A DNA stretch of 64,000 bases from JAUVXJ01 sp964433755 (GTDB lineage: Bacteria > Chloroflexota > Anaerolineae > UBA7937 > B3-Chlor). The notes below the pieces were generated by a model that had not been told where the DNA came from, did no database searches, and saw only the letters and a list, made by a program, of their open reading frames with translations. The stretch's first letter is position 1; the number at the start of each line of letters is the position of its first letter. The DNA is taken from contig CAYSSR010000003.1 in NCBI GenBank assembly GCA_964433755.1, positions 496,001 through 560,000 on the forward strand. The letters run 5' to 3'. Below, one piece after another: positions 1 through 6,874 of this stretch. A program made the position numbers and the translations under genes.

Positions 1-42
1 TGGTATCTGGAGCGCGTTTATGACTAGGAGGAGCCGCTGCTG

Positions 43-86
43 GATGCATCCTTCGATACAGGCCTGCGGCCGACTCAAGATGCATG
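43..86. repeat. Nested hairpin repeat, copy 1
   Basis: The core CCTTCGATAC and a variant of ACTCAGGATG are flanked by self-complementary arms built on GATGCATC. The inner stem, GGCC-type, is imperfect. Same family as the copies at 99-150, 278-317 and 3616-3663. Confidence 0.6.
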
Positions 87-98
87 GGGTGGCTATCA

Positions 99-150
99 CG
101 GGGCCGTTCCTTCGATACGCTGCTTCGCAGCTACTCAGGATGCGGCCCCG
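99..150. repeat. Nested hairpin repeat, copy 2
   Basis: The outer arms CGGGGCCG and CGGCCCCG pair perfectly over 8 bp. Inside them lie the constant blocks TCCTTCGATAC and TACTCAGGATG, and in the centre is GCTGC-TTC-GCAGC. Best-formed copy of the family. Confidence 0.75.
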
Positions 151-277
151 TGGTGATTGCTGGAGTCCCTTGGCACTGATGGCCTTACTCTCGAAACTGC
201 TGCTGGATGCATCTTTACCATGCGGGACAGCGGCCCACTCAGGATGCTTGCATTGTATGCTTGGCTACTCCCAAGAC

Positions 278-317
278 AGCATGCTTCGATACGCCACTTC
301 GTGGCTACTCAGCATGC
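278..317. repeat. Nested hairpin repeat, copy 3
   Basis: The outer arms are AGCATGC on both sides, a self-complementary sequence. The inner stem is GCCAC-TTC-GTGGC. The constant blocks are CTTCGATAC and TACTCAGCATG. Arm sequences differ from the other copies while pairing is kept. Confidence 0.7.
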
Positions 318-516
318 GGCGGGCTGGAATGATCGTTGCTCAGGTGAGTCAGCAGCCTTCGTGGCGAGTGCAGACGACTCTAACAACAAAGGAGGAAAAG
401 CCTCCCCAGAAGAGGGAGGCACCGGGTGGGAGTGAATGATACAGGCACCAAGCATATCACCCCCCCAAAGCCCCTCTCATAAGGGAGGGGAGCCACAGAC
501 CACGCGGTTCTGAAGC

Positions 517-3500
517 ATGCCAGACTACGTAGAACTACACTGCCACACCAACTACTCCATGCTGGACGGGGCCTCCCACCCCGAGGACCTCCTCGACCGG
601 GCACTGGAGCTAGGTATGGACCGCCTGGCCGTCACCGACCATGATGGGCTGTACGGCGCGGTGCGCTTCTACCAGGGCGCCCTCCAGCGAGGTATCGAAC
701 CCATCATCGGGGCGGAGTTAACCATGGACGGTGGCTACCACCTCGTGCTCCTGGCGGAGAACGACCAGGGCTACTCCAACCTCTCCCGCCTCATCAGCCA
801 CGCCCAGTTGAGCCACAGCAAGGGGGAGGCCTCCTTGCCTTTCGCGGCGCTGGCCCCACACAAGGAAGGCCTGATCTGTCTCTCAGGCTGTTCTCGAGGG
901 GAGGTCGCCTCCCACCTGCTGGCCCATCGGGAGAGGGAGGCCCTGGAAGCGGCCCAGAGGTACCTGCACCTCTTTGGTCCGCGGAGCTTCTTTCTCGAGC
1001 TGCAACACCATTTCCTGGAGGAGGACCAGCGCCTGATCAGGAAAATGTTGGACCTGGCCGGGCACCTGGGGGTGCAATACGTAGCCACCAACGACGTACA
1101 CTACGCCCGCCGGCAGGGACGCCGTCTCCACGACGTGCTCTCCTGCATCGCCAACCACACCACCCTGGACGAGGCGGGGAGCCTCCTGCGAGCCAACTCG
1201 GAGTACTACCTCAAGTCCCTCCAGGAGATGGAAGGGCTCTTCTCCCATCTGCCCCAGGCTTTGGCCAATACCAGGGCCATCGCGGAGCGCTGCCACGTCG
1301 ATCTCAACTTCTCTATCCACCGCCTGCCTCCCTTTCACCCGCCACCGGGGGAGACAGCCGCACGTTATCTGCGCCGCCTGTGCCTCGAGGGGACTGAGAG
1401 GAAGTACCCCTCCGTTACGGATAGGGTCCTGAAGCAACTGGACCACGAACTGGGGGTCATCCATCGCACGGGCCTGTCGGAGTACTTCCTCATCGTGTGG
1501 GACATCTGCCGCTACGCCCACGAGAGGGGCATCCCCGCTCAGGGTCGGGGCTCGGCCGCCAACTCCGTAGTGGCCTATCTGCTCGACATCACCCGGGTGG
1601 ATCCCATTGCCCACAACCTTCTCTTCGAGCGTTTCCTGAGCGAAGAGGCCAACACCATGCCCGACATCGACGTGGACTTCTCCGCCGACCACCGGGAAGA
1701 GGTGATCGAGTACGTCTACGACAAGTACGGCGAGGAGCACACGGCCATGGTCTGCAACGTGGTCACCTTCCGCGCCCGCAGCGCTGTGAGGGACGTGGGC
1801 AAGGCGCTAGGCTTTCCCCTGCCCCTCCTGGACCAGGCGGCCAAGGCCCTGGACACCAGGAGGGCCTCCCAGGTAGAGGAGGACCTGGAGAGGGTGAACG
1901 GCCTGGCCGAAAAGACAACCCACCTCCCCTGGCGGCAGTTGATCGAGCTCTGCCGGGAGATCGACTCCTTCCCCCGCCACCTGAGCATCCACGTGGGAGG
2001 GATGATCATCACCGCCAGGCCCCTGGTGGAGATCGCCCCCCTGGAGCGGGCCACCATGCCCGGGCGGGTGGTGGTGCAGTTCAACAAGGACGACGTGGAG
2101 GATCTGGGCCTGATCAAGATCGACCTGCTGTCCTTGCGCACCCTCTCCCTGATCTACGAGGCGCTGGAAATGATCCAGGAACACAGGGGTGTGAAACTGG
2201 ATTTAGAGCACATCCCCCTGGACGACCCCGTAGTCTACGACATGCTCTGCCGGGCGGATACCATCGGCACCTTCCAGGTGGAGAGCCGCGCCCAGGCCCA
2301 GACGCTGCCCCGTATGCGACCCCAGACCTTCGAGGACATCGTGGTGGAGGTGGCGTTGATCAGGCCGGGACCATTGCAGGGCAATATGGTCCACCCCTAC
2401 CTGCGGCGCCGTGCGGGGCTGGAGGAGGTGACCTATCCCCATCCTGCTTTGGAGCCAGCCCTGGCCGAGACCATGGGGGTGATCATCTTCCAGGAGCAAA
2501 TCCTGCAGGTGGCTATGATCTTCGCCGGCTTCACACCAGGGGAGGCCGACCAGTTGCGCCGTGCCATCAGCCGTAGCCGCTCCCGCGAGGCCATGGAGAA
2601 GCTCAGGGGGCGCTTTGTGGAGGGTGCCCTGTCCAAGGGCCTGGAGGAGGAGACGGCCCAGACAGTCTTCGACCAGTTGGCGGGCTTCGCCGAGTTCGGC
2701 TTCTGCAAGAGCCACGCCGCAGCCTTCGCCAGAACCGCCTACGAGACCCTCTATCTCAAAGCCTACTATCCCGCAGAGTTCTTCTGCGCCCTGTTGAACG
2801 CCCAGCCCATGGGCTTCTACAGCCCGGCGGTGGTGGTGGGCGATGCCAAGCGCCACGGGGTGCGGATCCTCCCGGTGGACGTAAACCGCAGCCGGGCCAG
2901 GTGCATCGTGGAAAACGGTCACCTCCGGCTGGGCTTCTCTTATGTGGATACCCTGGGAGAGGCCAGCCTGGAGGTTCTGGAGGAGGCGAGGAGGGAAGGT
3001 TCCTATTACTCCTTGAGGGACTTCTGCCAGCGCACCAGGTTGCCCCGCAGGTCGGTGGAGAACCTGATTCTGGTGGGAGCCATGGACGGCTGGGGCAAGG
3101 CCCGGCGAGAGTTGATCTGGGAGCTAGGCACCATCAGCTACCAGGAGGGGGAGATGGACCTCTCGCCGCCCCTGGAGGAGATAAACCTGCCGGAACTGAC
3201 CCTCGATGAGGAGATCAAGGCGGAGTACGGCATCCTGGGCCTGCCGGTGGGAGAGCAGATCATCGCCCTCCACCGTCCCCGGCTGGAGCGACTGGGGGTG
3301 GAAAGGAGCAAGGACCTGGAGAGGAGGCACAACGGCGAGCGGGTGCGGGTGGCGGGCCTGGTGGTGGTCAGGCAGCGGCCTCCCACGGCCAAGGGCTTCG
3401 TGTTCATCACCATGGAGGATGAGGACGGGTTAATGAACGTCATCGTCAAGCCCGACGTCTACCAGCAGTACTACAAGGTCCTGCGCAACTGCTTCCTATT

Positions 3501-3573
3501 GATCGTGGAGGGGACGATACAGAAACAGTCGGGGATTCTCAACGTCCTGGCCGAGGGGGCGGTGGGGATCTAG
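517..3573 (+). CDS. dnaE2: Error-prone DNA polymerase III alpha subunit (DnaE2/ImuC)
   Basis: Translesion C-family DNA polymerase that copies damaged DNA during the SOS-type mutagenic response, normally working with ImuA and ImuB. The 1018 residues begin with a PHP domain (HCHTNYS at about residue 8). The palm carries the catalytic PDIDVDF motif near residue 382, preceded by QGRGSAANS, which is characteristic of DnaE2. LLNAQPMGFYSP and an OB-fold at about 930-1010 follow. DnaE2 rather than replicative DnaE1 is chosen from TDHDGLYGAVRF, the QGRGSAANS block and the short C-terminus. The ATG is taken at the first residue of the PHP domain. No strong ribosome binding site is visible, and imuA/imuB are not in the window. 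Fragments of its 3' end recur downstream at 4434, 5998, 6462 and possibly 16302. Confidence 0.93.
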   Translation: MPDYVELHCHTNYSMLDGASHPEDLLDRALELGMDRLAVTDHDGLYGAVRFYQGALQRGIEPIIGAELTMDGGYHLVLLAENDQGYSNLSRLISHAQLSHSKGEASLPFAALAPHKEGLICLSGCSRGEVASHLLAHREREALEAAQRYLHLFGPRSFFLELQHHFLEEDQRLIRKMLDLAGHLGVQYVATNDVHYARRQGRRLHDVLSCIANHTTLDEAGSLLRANSEYYLKSLQEMEGLFSHLPQALANTRAIAERCHVDLNFSIHRLPPFHPPPGETAARYLRRLCLEGTERKYPSVTDRVLKQLDHELGVIHRTGLSEYFLIVWDICRYAHERGIPAQGRGSAANSVVAYLLDITRVDPIAHNLLFERFLSEEANTMPDIDVDFSADHREEVIEYVYDKYGEEHTAMVCNVVTFRARSAVRDVGKALGFPLPLLDQAAKALDTRRASQVEEDLERVNGLAEKTTHLPWRQLIELCREIDSFPRHLSIHVGGMIITARPLVEIAPLERATMPGRVVVQFNKDDVEDLGLIKIDLLSLRTLSLIYEALEMIQEHRGVKLDLEHIPLDDPVVYDMLCRADTIGTFQVESRAQAQTLPRMRPQTFEDIVVEVALIRPGPLQGNMVHPYLRRRAGLEEVTYPHPALEPALAETMGVIIFQEQILQVAMIFAGFTPGEADQLRRAISRSRSREAMEKLRGRFVEGALSKGLEEETAQTVFDQLAGFAEFGFCKSHAAAFARTAYETLYLKAYYPAEFFCALLNAQPMGFYSPAVVVGDAKRHGVRILPVDVNRSRARCIVENGHLRLGFSYVDTLGEASLEVLEEARREGSYYSLRDFCQRTRLPRRSVENLILVGAMDGWGKARRELIWELGTISYQEGEMDLSPPLEEINLPELTLDEEIKAEYGILGLPVGEQIIALHRPRLERLGVERSKDLERRHNGERVRVAGLVVVRQRPPTAKGFVFITMEDEDGLMNVIVKPDVYQQYYKVLRNCFLLIVEGTIQKQSGILNVLAEGAVGI

Positions 3574-3576
3574 GAA

Positions 3577-3597
3577 ACTCGCGCCAGCTTGGCGAGT
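3577..3597 (+). terminator. Hairpin after dnaE2
   Basis: ACTCGC and GCGAGT form a stem four bases after the dnaE2 stop codon. There is no T-run, so it is a weak or factor-assisted terminator candidate. Confidence 0.4.
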
Positions 3598-3615
3598 ACC
3601 TTGCTCCCTCTGCCG

Positions 3616-3663
3616 CCGACCGCTCCTTCGATACGGACTTCGTCCTACTCAGGATGCGGTCGG
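3616..3663. repeat. Nested hairpin repeat, copy 4
   Basis: The outer arms CCGACCGC and GCGGTCGG pair perfectly, and the inner stem is GGAC-TTC-GTCC. The constant blocks TCCTTCGATAC and TACTCAGGATG match the copies in the first 320 bases. This places the family on both sides of dnaE2. Confidence 0.75.
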
Positions 3664-3704
3664 ACGGCGGACACACAGCTTCCCGATACCATCCTCATGG
3701 CCTC

Positions 3705-3732
3705 TTGCATGCTACTGCGAATCTGCTATGAT
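3705..3732 (+). promoter_or_regulatory. Promoter for the HicB-like gene
   Basis: TTGCAT, 16 bases, TATGAT. The -10 is close to consensus and the -35 is weak. The predicted start site lies about 60 bases before the ATG at 3802. Confidence 0.5.
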
Positions 3733-3801
3733 ACGGCTGAACCACGCTTCCCCGATGCTCAGAGTAGCGGAGGGTGCATATCTCGGCGCAGGTACAAAAC
3801 C

Positions 3802-4011
3802 ATGGACGGAGAGATCATCTTCCTTGGGCAGGAATCGGACGAAGGAGGCTACGAAGCCAAGGCCCTAGGCTACTCCATCTTCACAGAAGCGGACGCCTAC
3901 GAAGACCTCAAGAAGATGGTGCAAGATGCAGTAGTCTGCCATTTCGCGCCAGAATCGAGGCCACGCCTTGTTCGGCTGTTTGTGGTGAAAGAGGAGACCC
4001 TCACCGTGTAG
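3802..4011 (+). CDS. HicB-like antitoxin family protein, no toxin partner
   Basis: A 69-residue protein resembling the small partial RNase-H-fold HicB proteins, which are often annotated misleadingly as 2-oxoisovalerate dehydrogenase. The family pattern is seen in GGYEAKALGYSIFTEADAYE, followed by a helix with LKKMVQDAVVCHF and the ending RLVRLFVVKEE. In TA systems such proteins neutralise a HicA mRNA interferase and bind their own promoter. No HicA-like gene lies on either side, so this copy is an orphan. The start is the ATG at 3802 because the frame upstream runs through a hairpin repeat and a promoter. It lies between two direct copies of the dnaE2 3' end (3501-3569 and 4434-4502). The antitoxin role is inference from family resemblance. 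Confidence 0.72.
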   Translation: MDGEIIFLGQESDEGGYEAKALGYSIFTEADAYEDLKKMVQDAVVCHFAPESRPRLVRLFVVKEETLTV

Positions 4012-4061
4012 GTTACCACCGACACGTCGGGGCGAGGAGAGCGCTGGTTTCGGGCGACACC

Positions 4062-4358
4062 CTATGATTCAATGCCGTACTTCTCCCTGACGTAGGCTTC
4101 CCGTTGCTTCTCCAGACCGTCCAGGAGATCTGCGAGGGTTACCCCCTGCTCGCGCATGAGGCCTTCTAAGGCCGTGGCGACCTCCTGTGCCACCAGCTTC
4201 TTCCGAGTAGCAACGAGAGTATCACCCACTTGGATCAGCGAGAAGACGTCCCCTTCCTCGATCCCCATCTTGTGACGGATCCCGGCAGGGATGGTCAACT
4301 GGCCACGTTCCCGTACCTGCACCACCACCGGCCTACTGGTTTCTTCAGTTCTCTCCAT
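4062..4358 (-). CDS. AbrB/MazE/SpoVT-family DNA-binding protein
   Basis: A 98-residue protein with an N-terminal swapped-hairpin AbrB domain. VRERGQLTIPAGIRHKMGI followed by EEGDVFSLIQVGD is the usual signature. The C-terminal helical tail (about residues 55-98) is the type that binds a VapC-like PIN toxin or serves in dimerisation. In TA operons such proteins are antitoxins and autorepressors. Here no PIN or MazF gene is adjacent, so it may be an orphan antitoxin or a free-standing regulator. A GGAGG ribosome binding site lies nine bases before the ATG, and a consensus promoter is at 4394-4422. It faces the HicB-like gene convergently. Confidence 0.82.
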   Translation of the reverse strand: MERTEETSRPVVVQVRERGQLTIPAGIRHKMGIEEGDVFSLIQVGDTLVATRKKLVAQEVATALEGLMREQGVTLADLLDGLEKQREAYVREKYGIES

Positions 4359-4393
4359 GGTGCGCGACCTCCGGCGTCAGAATTGCTGATGAT

Positions 4394-4422
4394 GCTATAC
4401 AGCCGGTGTGAGTATCTGTCAA
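4394..4422 (-). promoter_or_regulatory. Promoter for the AbrB-type gene
   Basis: On the minus strand: TTGACA, 17 bases, TATAGC. The -35 is perfect. It gives a leader of about 30 bases containing the GGAGG site. Confidence 0.7.
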
Positions 4423-4433
4423 GAGCACCACTT

Positions 4434-4502
4434 GATCGTGCAGTGTACCATACAGAAGCAGCCGGGGATTCTCAACGTTCCAGCCGCGGGGGCGGTGGGG
4501 AT
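4434..4502 (+). pseudogene. Remnant of the dnaE2 3' end (tail)
   Basis: This 69-base stretch aligns without gaps to 3501-3569, the last codons of dnaE2. By hand count 59 of 69 bases are identical, including an unbroken GGGGATTCTCAACGT and GGGGGCGGTGGGGAT. It corresponds to the OB-fold end IVEGTIQKQSGILNV. The frame is no longer used and the original stop is altered. With the intact 3' end it forms a direct repeat bracketing the HicB-like and AbrB-type genes. Confidence 0.85.
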
Positions 4503-4625
4503 GCAGCAGCCGAAGCCTCCCTCCCACGTAGCGAGGCTTCAAGGGGCTGATATCCCCCACGGGTTGGCTCTGGCCCTTGGAAGGTAGGGTGAGCCCAATC
4601 CTGCGACCGCGAGGATGAAGCGAGG

Positions 4626-5858
4626 CTAGTACCCCTTCATGGTCACCGGCACATACCTGCGGTCGGGGCACCCGGTGACAGCGACAGCGAACTCTGAGGT
4701 GTTGCCGCTGGTATCAGTAGCCGTCGCCGTGAGGTAGCTTTCGTCGGCGACGAACCCCGTAGCGCTCCAGTTCCCGTAGCCGTCGGCTGCTACAGAGATC
4801 AAATAGGTCTTGCCCTCATCGTCAGGCCCGGTGAACAACTCCACCGTGCTGGCAACAGGAGCAGTGCCGCTGGCGGAACCGCAACCGTTCGACGAAATGA
4901 CGGGGGATACTACTGAGTCATTGCCATCACTGCTGAGGTCGATTCCCAGGTTCCCGTTGCTGTGGATGCTGTTCTGGGTGATGATGTTGCCGTTGGTGTT
5001 CAGCCCGTCTACCCAAACACCATCCCCGCTGTTGTGGGCGATGACGTTGTTGGGGCCAACGATGTTATCGTGCGCACCAGAGTGGATCTTGATGCCGTAC
5101 CCGTTCCCCAGTGCCTGGCTGCCGGTGCGATCGGTGCCGATGTAGTTGCCCTCAACGACGTTTCCGGCGGTGTTGCCCGAAGTCTGGAAGATGCGGATGC
5201 CGCCGCCCACGCCGGAGATGACGTTGCGATCGGTCTCATTCGGCCCGCCGATAGTGTTGTTCTCCGCTCCATTGCCCACCAAGATCCCATCATAGCCAGT
5301 GCTGACGTCCGAGGAACCCGTCGCGTCGATCCCGATGTAGTTGCCCACGATCGTATTGTGATCTCCGTTCACTATCAGGCCATAGGCAGGGCAGCGGTTG
5401 ATGGCCAGTCCCTCGATCGTACCGTTCGATCCAATCGTCCAGCAGGTGACTCCTGCGGAAAGACTCTCTCCGGAGATCTCTATCTCTGGGCCATAAGGGT
5501 TGGTGTCCGAGAGGATGTTCGTGGCCTGCGTGGTGCCGTCCACGATGTTGTCAGTAGGGGATGCCAGAGTGGTAGTGAGTACGATGGTCCACACGCCGGG
5601 GGTACTGTGCCCATAGTTGGTGTCGGTGATGGGGATGTTGAAGGCCACAGTATCGGCGCCGGCGCTGGCTACGGCTGCTTCGATAGCCTCCCTGAGCGTG
5701 CAGTCGGTGGCAGCGCCCAGAGCATCACACGAGCCATCGTTGGTGTCACCGGTGCTGTTGACGGTGTACGTATTGTCGGCCCCCCATACACTCCCTGCCA
5801 CGGCGAGTAGCCACAACAGGAATACCACCCCCACGGCGACCCCCGCATACCTTCTCAT
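4626..5858 (-). CDS. Secreted CSLREA-type right-handed beta-helix protein
   Basis: A 410-residue exported protein. An N-terminal signal peptide (residues 1-26, hydrophobic, ending near SVWGA) is followed by YTVNSTGDTND and the CTLREAIEAA form of the CSLREA motif. Repeated N-x-I-x-G/x-N-x-I turns (NTIVGNYIGI, NTIGGPNETD, NVVEGNYIGTD) form a parallel beta-helix of about residues 140-310. A C-terminal beta-sandwich-like region (about 320-395) carries STVELFTGPDDEG. The protein ends in RRYVPVTMKGY, resembling the YLPLV-type tails seen on secreted proteins of Chloroflexota. It is probably a surface or extracellular protein binding carbohydrate or other polymers. No catalytic residues are identifiable, so enzymatic activity is not claimed. 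Transcribed alone from the promoter at 5937-5966. Confidence 0.8.
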   Translation of the reverse strand: MRRYAGVAVGVVFLLWLLAVAGSVWGADNTYTVNSTGDTNDGSCDALGAATDCTLREAIEAAVASAGADTVAFNIPITDTNYGHSTPGVWTIVLTTTLASPTDNIVDGTTQATNILSDTNPYGPEIEISGESLSAGVTCWTIGSNGTIEGLAINRCPAYGLIVNGDHNTIVGNYIGIDATGSSDVSTGYDGILVGNGAENNTIGGPNETDRNVISGVGGGIRIFQTSGNTAGNVVEGNYIGTDRTGSQALGNGYGIKIHSGAHDNIVGPNNVIAHNSGDGVWVDGLNTNGNIITQNSIHSNGNLGIDLSSDGNDSVVSPVISSNGCGSASGTAPVASTVELFTGPDDEGKTYLISVAADGYGNWSATGFVADESYLTATATDTSGNTSEFAVAVTGCPDRRYVPVTMKGY

Positions 5859-5936
5859 TTCCGCTCACCCCCTCATGCCGCTGCCCACGTTGGCTTGTCA
5901 AAGGAGCCATCGTGCACCACAAGTCGTGTTGAATGC

Positions 5937-5966
5937 ATTGTACGGCGGTTGGCACACCACTGTCAA
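5937..5966 (-). promoter_or_regulatory. Promoter for the beta-helix protein gene
   Basis: On the minus strand: TTGACA, 18 bases, TACAAT. It lies about 80 bases before the ATG at 5858. Confidence 0.65.
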
Positions 5967-5997
5967 GCATTCTGCCTGGCCACTCGCAGGCGGGCGC

Positions 5998-6072
5998 CAT
6001 TGGGCGAGGACATCCTGGCGCTGCACAGCCCCAGGTCACAGTGGCTGGGGGTATTGAGGAGCAAGGAATCTG
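5998..6072 (+). pseudogene. Remnant of dnaE2, segment before the OB-fold
   Basis: In one frame this reads LGEDILALHSPRSQWLGV then LRSKES. The intact polymerase has VGEQIIALHRPRLERLGV then ERSKDL at about 3247-3318. Similarity stops abruptly at the codons equivalent to DL. The following polymerase codons resume at 6462, after a block of about 390 bases that contains the gene at 6079-6396. Confidence 0.75.
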
Positions 6073-6078
6073 GTGAGC

Positions 6079-6396
6079 TCAGGCCTCCATGTCGACCTTC
6101 ACTTCGTAGTGCTGTGAGCGGGCATCAAACCGTGCCAGCAGTTCTCTCGCCTTTGGTGGAACCACCGCCGCTTCGTACTCTTCCCCGGCGAAGGTGCGGA
6201 CGGCGTCTATGGAATCAAACCACATGATGGTGACGAACTCCACCTCGTCTCCCACATCGCGCCGCAAGAGATGGATACCTCGATAGCCAGCGATCTGACG
6301 ATCCTGTATCCCCTGGAAGATCTCGCTCTTGAGCAGCGACTCGTAGGCGTCAGCGTTCGCTGGTGAGGTCCAGCCATGCCATATTCGAGAAATCAT
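6079..6396 (-). CDS. Antibiotic-biosynthesis-monooxygenase-like dimeric alpha/beta-barrel protein
   Basis: A 105-residue protein of ferredoxin-like fold in the ABM/EthD superfamily. The N-terminal strand MISRIWHGWTSPANADAYE is typical, followed by GYRGIHLLRRD, then EFVTIMWFDSIDAVRTFAG and the closing EEYEAAVVPPKA and HYEVKV. Family members act as small oxygenases on quinone-like or haem substrates, or have no known substrate. This one cannot be assigned a reaction. An AGGAGG ribosome binding site lies eight bases before the chosen ATG, and an adjacent GTG three bases earlier is the alternative start. The gene sits inside the interrupted dnaE2 remnant, opposite to its direction, which points to insertion of a small module. 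No promoter was recognised. Confidence 0.78.
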   Translation of the reverse strand: MISRIWHGWTSPANADAYESLLKSEIFQGIQDRQIAGYRGIHLLRRDVGDEVEFVTIMWFDSIDAVRTFAGEEYEAAVVPPKARELLARFDARSQHYEVKVDMEA

Positions 6397-6461
6397 CACG
6401 AATACCTCCTGATGTCTCGCGCCGTCGGGGTGGCGGCTTCTCTTTCACCTGGATTCTCGCC

Positions 6462-6620
6462 AACCGGGAGAGGAGGTGCAAGCGAGACAAATTGGGGGCA
6501 GAGGGGGCAGCGCTGAGGCAACATTCGGTGATGGCCAGGCGGTTCGTGTTCGTCACCACGGAGGACAAGGACAGACTGACGAACGCTTTCGTCGAGGCCG
6601 ACGCCTATCAGCAGCACAAC
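6462..6620 (+). pseudogene. Remnant of dnaE2, OB-fold segment
   Basis: The frame starting at 6462 reads RERRCKR, then after an indel FVFVTTEDKDRLTNAFVEAD and AYQQH. The polymerase at 3319-3477 has LERRHNG, FVFITMEDEDGLMNVIVKPD and VYQQY. The match starts where the remnant at 5998-6072 stops, so together they are one broken copy. The final OB-fold part is missing here. The frame remains open by chance but lacks a polymerase domain. Confidence 0.8.
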
Positions 6621-6874
6621 CCGACAACGCGCACCGGGCCGCCACCGGACGTGTATGGGAGCCGACCAGGCCAATGGAGGATGCTCAAGATCGTGTCCGC
6701 GGCTGCTGCCACGGCACGTGGCCTGCCATCAGACCAGAGGAGGCGGCAATCAACTCGCGAGTCACCCACGCTCGGCTCTTGGGCCCATCCCTTGTCCTCG
6801 CCCATTGGCGGAGAGCCCTCAAGGCCACTGCAACGCGGCGGGCCTGTCAACTCCTTCTCGCTTCGTTCCGAGGT
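6621..6874. other. Unassigned spacer
   Basis: Between the dnaE2 remnant and the end of the large membrane protein gene. Open frames are short, mutually overlapping and without recognisable motifs. No clear terminator hairpin was found for the minus-strand gene ending at 6875. Confidence 0.4.

Larger units (their letters stand above)
1..516. other. Repeat-rich leader upstream of dnaE2
   Basis: No convincing gene is seen here. The first 320 bases hold three recognisable copies of a nested hairpin repeat, listed separately, and a degenerate one near 203-248. Further on there is an inverted repeat GCCTCCC/GGGAGGC at 400-420 and a second GC-rich hairpin near 472-490. Either could be a terminator or a leader structure for the downstream polymerase gene. 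Open frames across the repeats read as repeat translations, not protein. No imuA or imuB gene, the usual partners of dnaE2, is present in this stretch. Confidence 0.6.

Noticed and set aside
43..317. Repeats at the left end as a CRISPR array
   Set aside because: Units are few, irregularly spaced, internally palindromic with variable arms, and another copy lies 3.3 kb away. There are no spacers of uniform length and no cas genes.
20..439. Open frames in the first 440 bases on the + strand
   Set aside because: They translate across the hairpin repeats, overlap in two frames and show no protein-like composition.
1497..2576. Long second-frame + strand ORF inside dnaE2
   Set aside because: A Gly/Pro/Arg-rich shadow of the polymerase gene in another frame, as expected at high GC.
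3589..4011. Longer version of the HicB-like protein
   Set aside because: The added N-terminus reads through a hairpin repeat and the promoter. Only the part from 3802 looks like the family.
4962..5810. + strand ORF opposite the beta-helix protein
   Set aside because: Antisense shadow. The minus-strand protein has a signal peptide and family motifs.
6621..6700. ATGGAGGATG near 6674 as a further dnaE2 scrap
   Set aside because: Only about ten bases match, with no extension of similarity on either side. Chance is the simplest reading.
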